Positions 58,785 to 64,000 of a stretch of DNA of 64,000 nt are shown here, piece after piece. The stretch is from Isoetes taiwanensis (Eukaryota > Streptophyta > Lycopodiopsida > Isoetales > Isoetaceae): the NCBI GenBank assembly GCA_021234155.1, contig JAJEKV010000047.1, positions 2,838,494-2,902,493 on the forward strand. Direction: 5' to 3'. How positions within the stretch are numbered: the stretch's first letter is position 1; each line of letters starts with the position of its first letter. The notes below the pieces were generated by a model. The model was not told the origin of the DNA and did no database searches. It was given only the letters and a program-made list of their open reading frames with translations. Made by a program: the position numbers and the translations under genes.

Positions 58785-58877
58785 ATGAGAATGATTTTTT
58801 ATCGTCCACTGAGGCCAATCGGCCTATGGGACCCATAAGGAGCGCAGCAAACTTATTACTGTCCGGGAAAGGAGGGG
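58785..58877 (-). mobile_element. Minimal LINE-X 3' tail insertion (about 90 bp)
   Basis: On the minus strand: ccggacagtaataagtttgc, gctgcgctccttatgggtcc, then cataggccgattggcctc, agtggacgataaaa and an attct-type run. Only the 3' half of the stem-loop and the tail box are present, so it is either an extreme 5'-truncated insertion or a SINE tail. Confidence 0.65.
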
Positions 58878-58881
58878 CGCC

Positions 58882-58970
58882 ATTTAAAATTTAAATGGGA
58901 AATAGTTAACCAAGCAAAGGTAGCGACATTTAAAATTTTAATGGCAAATAGTTAACCAAGCAAAGTTATT
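58882..58970. repeat. Tandem duplication of about 46 bp
   Basis: catttaaaatttaaatggga followed by aatagttaaccaagcaaag is repeated as catttaaaattttaatggca plus aatagttaaccaagcaaag. Confidence 0.75.
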
Positions 58971-59107
58971 GACAACCGATTTTGGAGACAACCGTAATTA
59001 GGTATAGTTTAGGGTTTCTGGAATCGAAGATGGTAGCTGGGTACTTGGGCCGGATGTAACTCGAATATGTAGCATTTTGTGAGGATGTGGTGAGCAGCCA
59101 AGCAGCC

Positions 59108-59255
59108 AAGCACAACAGTCGTGCATTATTGGTCTCTAATTTCAAGCACAACAGTCGTGCATTATTGGTCTCTAGTCGTGCATTATTGTTTGGATTATAA
59201 AAAAAACCCTGCTCCGAAGGGTTTTCGAGGGAAAAACCTTAGCAATAATAAGAAT
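59108..59255 (-). mobile_element. LINE-X 3' stem-loop fragment with repeated cacaacagtcgtgcattatt
   Basis: The stem-loop segment (aaccctgctccgaagggttt) lies at about 59204-59223. Before it, gcacaacagtcgtgcattatt occurs twice and a partial third time (59110-59190), as at 56630 and 60079. The element side ends abruptly after aataataagaatg. Confidence 0.65.
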
Positions 59256-59388
59256 GTATCACCAGCCTAGTGCCGCCCGCGACGTATGAGTTTTTGGGCA
59301 TCCTAGGACCAGAGGGCTTTTTTACAGTAACCAGTAAACCAGCCACAGTAATCTGTAAACCAAGTTTTACTGGTCTAGACTAGTCTTT

Positions 59389-60065
59389 TTACTGGTCTAG
59401 ACTAGTGTTTTTACAAACTAGCTAGTTTTTGTCCCACTGCCAACAAGTAGCCAAAGTGGAGGACATGTATAAGCTTTTAAGTTCTACCACGTCGGGGATC
59501 ATCATCGTACTAGTCTAGACTAGTCTTTTTACAAACTAGCTAGTTTTTGTCCCACTGCCAACGAGTAGCCAAAGTGGAGGACATGTATAAGCTTTTAAGT
59601 TCTACCACATCGGAGATCATCATCGTATACCCCTAGTAACCAACTTCCAAATATAAGTGACATTGGCAAGGTTTGAACCCGTGACCAAATGAACACTTAT
59701 TTTTGGCATTACTAGGCCTATACCAACTCACCACACATCCGTTGGGCAAAACTTTGGTCATACATGCACACTTTGTAGGCAGGATACAATCCCACCTTGA
59801 GGAAGTTTTTGGATCCTAGGGGCAACTCTAGGGGCATCACGAACAACCAATCACCAGCCTAGTGCCGCACACCAATGTATGACTTTTTGGGCATCCTAGG
59901 ATCGGAGGGCTTTTTACAAGAACCGATAAAACCAGCCCACGATGTCCAGAACCAACTTTTACTGGTCTAGACTAGTCTTTTTACAAACTAGCTAGTTTTT
60001 GTCCCACTGCCAACGAGCAGCCAAAGTGGAAGACATGTATAAGCTTTTAAGTTCTACCACGTCAA
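59389..60065. repeat. Tandem/dispersed 118-bp repeat with perfect palindromes
   Basis: Three copies share acaaactagctagtttttgt and cccactgccaac, then gccaaagtgga, acatgtataagcttttaag and ttctaccac; their acaaactagc words lie at 59413, 59531 and 59983. The actagtctagactagt (16 bp) and aaactagctagttt (14 bp) words are perfect palindromes. Confidence 0.85.
59668..59736 (-). other. Degenerate tRNA-like A/B-box pair
   Basis: On the minus strand tggtgagttgg (59723-59733) and gggttcaaacc (59670-59680) resemble pol III A and B boxes, each with one mismatch. It is a weaker match than the one at 12380-12440 and is probably a SINE or tRNA relic. Confidence 0.35.
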
Positions 60066-61115
60066 CCTCTAATTTCAAGCACAACAGTCGTGCATTATTG
60101 TTTGGATTATAAAAAAAACCCTGCTCCGAAGGGTTTTCGAGGGAAAAACCTTAGCAATAATAAGAATGCTGATAAACTATAAAAATATACATCATGAGAC
60201 ATTATGGTGCCCACATATCCATCACCTCTGAAAGATATGATCCCAGCAAGCGAACTGAAGCTATGCTTAATACCACATGCAGTGGCTGGTTGGGCGACCA
60301 ACTTCGAGTATGCGTGCCGGATGTGATCATAATTGGACAACTCGGATCGGAAGAGTGTGATATTCGTCCTCAATGGCTCCCAATTGGTAGCACTGACAAA
60401 TCCTATCTTGGCATGTCTGCCCAATCCATCTGTCTGTCTCAATTCTAAGGCAATGCACATCTATGAGAATTGAAGCGATGAATCTGCATTTTTTCATGGG
60501 CAAATGGGTACACGGGTACCATTGTGGGCCCCGTTCCAGTCCAGGGTTTATGTGGTGCTGCTAATGTAGTGTCTTGACCTGTTCAAGGGCACTGACATCT
60601 CAAAGCTTGTTCAAGAAGCAAGCATCAAGGTACTGCCTCAAGCTATAGCGATCCTCTTCTGTTTGCACTTGTATACATCTGTGCTCCTGCACATCTATCT
60701 GGCTAGACACTGAGCCCTCTTTTCCTTCCAGCAGGCTTTGAGGCATTGCGGTCCCATTGTTACAGTGTAAGCTAAGTTATAGAGACGAGCATCATCCATA
60801 CTGGCCACCTTCTGAAAGTAGATGATGTGGCGATCAAGGACTGCTCTCTGAAGAGGCAAGACACATGTCTCCTGCAACAAAATTGGATATGGGATCATGG
60901 ACTCATTCCCAGTGCCCGCGCTTGAAAGGCTTTATGCACCTGTTCCAAGTCATTCTAGGTGGCAAGGAACACCATCGGACTCCAAAAGAATTTTGGGTGC
61001 AATTTTGTATGCCTTTGTTGTATAAATGCGTATCTAAAGGTATTCTTTTTGTATACATTCGTTGTACAAAATATATATTAACACATATGGAAGGAATTAT
61101 GAGCGTGTTTTTGGG
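60066..61115 (-). mobile_element. LINE-X copy 3, near-identical duplicate of copy 2
   Basis: From about 60103 the sequence repeats copy 2 (from about 56652) with few differences: stem-loop, ALELRQTDGLGRHAKIGFVS block (60355-60460), and RHIIYFQKVASMDDARLYNL block (60695-60898). The tail box is missing: ctaatttcaagcacaacag takes its place. Near identity over about 1 kb suggests segmental duplication rather than two independent insertions. Confidence 0.8.
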
Positions 61116-61640
61116 TTGCCCCTAGGGCACTGATATCTCAAAGCTTGTTGAGGAAGCAAGCATCAAGGTACTGCCTCAAGCTATAGCGATCCTCTTCTAT
61201 TTGCACTTGTGTACATCTGTGCTCCTGCACATCTATCTGGCGAGATATTGAGCTCTCTTTTCCTTCCAGCAGGCTTTGAGGCATTGCGGTCCCATTGTTA
61301 CAGTGTAAGCTAAGTTATAGAGACGAGCATCATCCATACTGACCACCTTCTGAAAGTAGACGATGTGGCGATCAAGGACTGCTCTTTCAAGAGGCAAGAA
61401 ACATGTCTCCTGCAGCAAAATTGGATATGGGATCATGGATTCATTCCCAGTGCCCGCGCTTGAAAGGCTTTCTGCACCTGTTCCAAGTCATTCCAGGTGG
61501 CAAGAAACACCATCGGACCCCAAAAGAATTTTGGGTGCATATTTTTGTATGCCTTTGTTGTATAAATGCGTATCTAAAGGAATTCTTTTTGTATACATTC
61601 GTTATTAACACATATGGAAGGAATTATGAGCGTGTTTTTG
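61116..61640 (-). mobile_element. LINE-X copy 4, partial
   Basis: A third copy of the DRHIVYFQKVVSMDDARLYN block (61233-61436), starting at gggcactgatatctcaaagc and running to the short minisatellite. The part with the stem-loop and tail is absent. Confidence 0.75.
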
Positions 61641-61933
61641 GGTTGCCCCTAGGGGGGCAAACCCTTGTTTATGTGGGCTTTTGGCATATCCTAAGTATAT
61701 TCTTGAATATCCCTCTAGGATATGCTGGTGACTGCTAAAAACCTCCTATTTCATGTAAACTGGCGGTCAGCTTCAACGTCTCATTCCTTGAAGCGAACCG
61801 GGTAACTGGCAAGGCAGGGATCGGCGCTTCAATCTGATCGGGCAGGGATTGGATAACAGAACGCTGACATGGTAAAAGAATGCATATGATTAGCAACAGC
61901 GAGATTACTTAGGAAAGACAGTTGTAGATGTAC
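61641..61933. other. Junction DNA, no gene
   Basis: No gene was seen. The part beyond about 61740 may be intron sequence of the receptor-kinase relic. Confidence 0.3.
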
Positions 61934-62480
61934 CTGGTGCAATATATCTGTAGGTATGAGCAATAGCAGACATAGAGAAATCCTTGTCATACTTCAAGTG
62001 AGCTACCATGTCAGAATCTAATTGCTAGGTTTGATATTTTGGTGAAAAATCAGAGGATGGTGCAGGTATGCAAGTGTATGTGCAGCATCCAATGCAATGT
62101 TGTATCTTGAGCTCCAGTCAAGGATATTGCCGTGTGCCTGATACAGTGCATCATTTGAACTTCCTTGCTCTATGTAGTCATGTAGTATGTAGCGGTTTCC
62201 ATTTTTCACCAAGAAACTACTACCTTTACCAGGTCTCTGTGCTTCACCTTGCCTGCAGTTTCCAGCTCCTTGCAGAATGATGCCTCTACTCTCTTGCTTG
62301 ACAACTCTACCGTCTTTACTGGAAACGCTTTTCCAGAACTTATAACCACCTTGTGAACAGCACCACACTATGACCCTTTAGTCTATTGAAAGCCAAATCC
62401 AAATAATCTAGGCTTCAGCCAAACCAAATTTATCAGGAATTTTTCCATTCAGAAAATTGTTTCTCAAATTTGCTGGAAGT
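61934..62480 (-). pseudogene. LRR receptor-like kinase pseudogene
   Basis: Read on the minus strand, LRR traces near 62405-62475 (LADLYLTSS, then NNFLNGKIPDKFGLAEA in another frame) come first. The kinase N-lobe follows: GAVHKVVISSGKAFPVKTVE, ASFCKELETAGKVKHRDLVK. After a frameshift come NGNRYILHDYIEQGSS, RYNIALDAAHTLAYLHH, the catalytic loop FHQNIKPSN, and in a third frame LDSDMVAHL and FSMSAIAHTYRYIAP. Plant LRR-RLKs sense extracellular peptides. The loop HRDIKPSN has become HQNIKPSN, losing the catalytic Asp. The last piece ends at 61934 with a GTACATC donor. Frameshifts, stops and collapse of the LRR-TM region make it a pseudogene. Confidence 0.87.
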
Positions 62481-63339
62481 CAAGTATAGGTCTGCTAGGT
62501 TGTTAATTACAACTTACAGGGCTATGCATACTATAGCATGTGGCCTTGCTGTCTTGATGCTAATCTTGAGCTGCAAATTCATTCTCTGTTGCCTCTTGTT
62601 AAGTGCTGCTCTCGAAATAATGAGCAATTGAAGACTAGTAACACTCCCTGATCTCTTACCCTATAATTCAACTGGGATTCGCATTGCAACGGCCCTTTAA
62701 GCTCCTTCACATATTTACAGAACTTCTAAGGTTAGTGTTTATCATCTTGCAACTGACTTCTGGTGATACATGTAAAGGTAGCTCATTTTATTAAATAACT
62801 TGAAGCAAACATGAAGCAAGTGTTCAAATATCAATGATTTTGAAGGATCTTGGTATGGAGCATCTGCGTCGTTTCTACAAAGATACATCGTGAATGGAAC
62901 TTCGAAATCAAAATTTTGCCACCTTTGCACGGGGGCATATTGTTCTACATCTTCCGTGTTATACCCCCTGAACAAATAATTCAGGTTTGTACCTTTACTT
63001 TGAACAGTTTTGCAGGAGATAGAGAGTAGGGAATTCTTTCATGGTGAGACCCTCTTGTAGTTGATGTCAATCAAGCTGAAGGGAATCTTTTTACAATTTA
63101 TATTATGATGTCAATCAAGCTGAAGGGAATCTTTTTACAATTTATATTATGTTGCCACCTTGCTGTATGAAAGAGTGAGTTGGGGATTTAAGATAGGCAG
63201 AGAAGACTTTGTCACATTCTGAGACGACGGGCAACCAATTTTTTTAATCCTGTCGAATATGTTACCTTTGGAAAAATGATTTTTTAGTGTATATATTAAC
63301 ATTGATACATATTTCATCATCTGTAACTTCTTCGTTGCA
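62481..63339. other. Intergenic DNA with a 44-bp tandem duplication
   Basis: gatgtcaatcaagctgaagg plus gaatctttttacaatttata is repeated at 63063-63106 and 63107-63150. No gene was recognised otherwise. Confidence 0.6.
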
Positions 63340-63716
63340 GATCTCTGGTATTTCCGAGTTACTTGAAGGTATCTTACCTTACAGCCAGAGGCATTTGGGT
63401 CGAATAGACAGACTCGTAAGAAGCTCTTATTTGTGCGATTACACGTTGGCATATATGCATGTTGTTGAGCCAGTGAAAAGGCACAACCTTTTACTCGATG
63501 TTCAAGCAGGTGTTTCGAAAGATCCGATCTGGCGTCACATTTAAATCCTCAATGAAAGCCGATCGCGATGATATCGGTCTTGAAACGGAATGGCAACAAC
63601 TCGTGGATATGGAAACATCACTTGTGAATAGTATACCCAAAAGTAAGAAGAAGAGAAAGAAGTTAGAGGAAGGGAACAAAATCAAACAAAGCACTAGCGG
63701 CATGGCGATGGCCTAG
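63340..63716 (+). pseudogene. Possible exon of an unrecognised gene, probably broken
   Basis: After an acceptor-like cttcgttgcag (ends 63340) the plus strand reads ISGISELLEGILPYSQRHLG, RIDRLVRSSYLCDYTLAYMH and VQAGVSKDPIWRHI, then stop. A shifted frame continues with KSSMKADRDDIGLETEWQQL and a Lys-rich tail KSKKKRKKLEEG, ending at 63716. The composition is protein-like and the basic tail suggests a nuclear protein, but I do not recognise the family. The shift near 63540 may be real decay or an unseen intron. Confidence 0.35.
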
Positions 63717-63864
63717 TATCTTGAGAGATTTTGGGTGGAATCTGAGTGCCTGGGTAAAAGAGCAAGCGAAAAGAAATGTGTGGATTCTCAAAATGCACTT
63801 CAGAAGGAAAATTAATTGAGGCAATGTAGGCATCCTATCTCTTGATGTTCAGATAACGAAGTTG

Positions 63865-63945
63865 TATCATTCTTGAAGGAAACAATTTTATCATTCTTGA
63901 AGGAAACAATTTTATCATTCTTGAAGGAAACATTTTCAGATGACG
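63865..63945. repeat. Three 27-bp tandem units
   Basis: The unit tatcattcttgaaggaaaca plus atttt is present three times in a row (starting near 63866, 63893 and 63920), the last slightly changed. Confidence 0.85.
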
Positions 63946-64000
63946 TGGGGATATACAAGGTGCGTACGATTTGTTTTTCTATGGGCAAGATTGTTTGCTA

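Overview
The window reads as nuclear DNA of a land plant with a large, transposon-filled genome. The host-gene relics (ATG11, GH95 fucosidase, LRR receptor kinase, monoacylglycerol-lipase-like protein, class I phospholipase A1) are plant genes, two relics keep plant-type introns, and the mobile elements are plant LINEs, LTR elements with an initiator-Met primer site and Ty3-type gag/protease. Bulk DNA is AT-rich, with GC-rich islands at about 23.1-24.8 kb and 39.8-41.3 kb that look mobile-element derived. A non-flowering vascular plant (fern or gymnosperm) is my guess, not something the sequence proves. I found no rRNA gene, organelle insert or CRISPR array.

Layout. 1-11.4 kb: decayed intergenic DNA with short tandem duplications and two neighbouring minus-strand relics, the last readable part of a monoacylglycerol lipase-like gene (7.45-7.67 kb) and a long ATG11 exon (7.88-8.73 kb). 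11.47-13.86 kb: a foldback-like element whose interior holds a tRNA-like pol III promoter pair, a heat-shock-element-like array and an (AT)n tract. 13.9-22.9 kb: mostly unreadable, with faint PPR and kinase traces and a 260-bp tandem duplication. 22.9-27.1 kb: a minus-strand LINE whose C-terminal coding region is split by a plus-strand LINE of a second family (LINE-X) flanked by a target-site duplication. 27.7-31.6 kb: Ty3-type gag-protease relic, intron-containing GH95 pseudogene, and an unrecognised 233-codon ORF. 32.365-36.970 kb: a tandem LTR-internal-LTR-internal-LTR array of a small non-coding retroelement with one outer target-site duplication. 38.0-48.4 kb: three copies (A, B, C) of a segment that in its fullest form ends in the promoter of the intact lipase gene; copy B is interrupted by an L1-like LINE. 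48.657-50.207 kb: the only convincing full-length host gene, an intronless plastid-type phospholipase A1/DAD1-like lipase whose nucleophile serine is replaced by glycine; a lipase 3' fragment lies 1 kb downstream. 56.5-61.7 kb: several minus-strand 3' ends of LINE-X, a minisatellite and palindrome-rich repeats. 61.9-62.5 kb: LRR receptor kinase pseudogene. 63.3-64.0 kb: a possible exon of an unrecognised gene.

There is no operon-like organisation. The main story is repeat dynamics: nested LINEs, a recombined LTR array, tandem duplication that copied a promoter without its gene, and a LINE family carrying a conserved 3' stem-loop and tail box.
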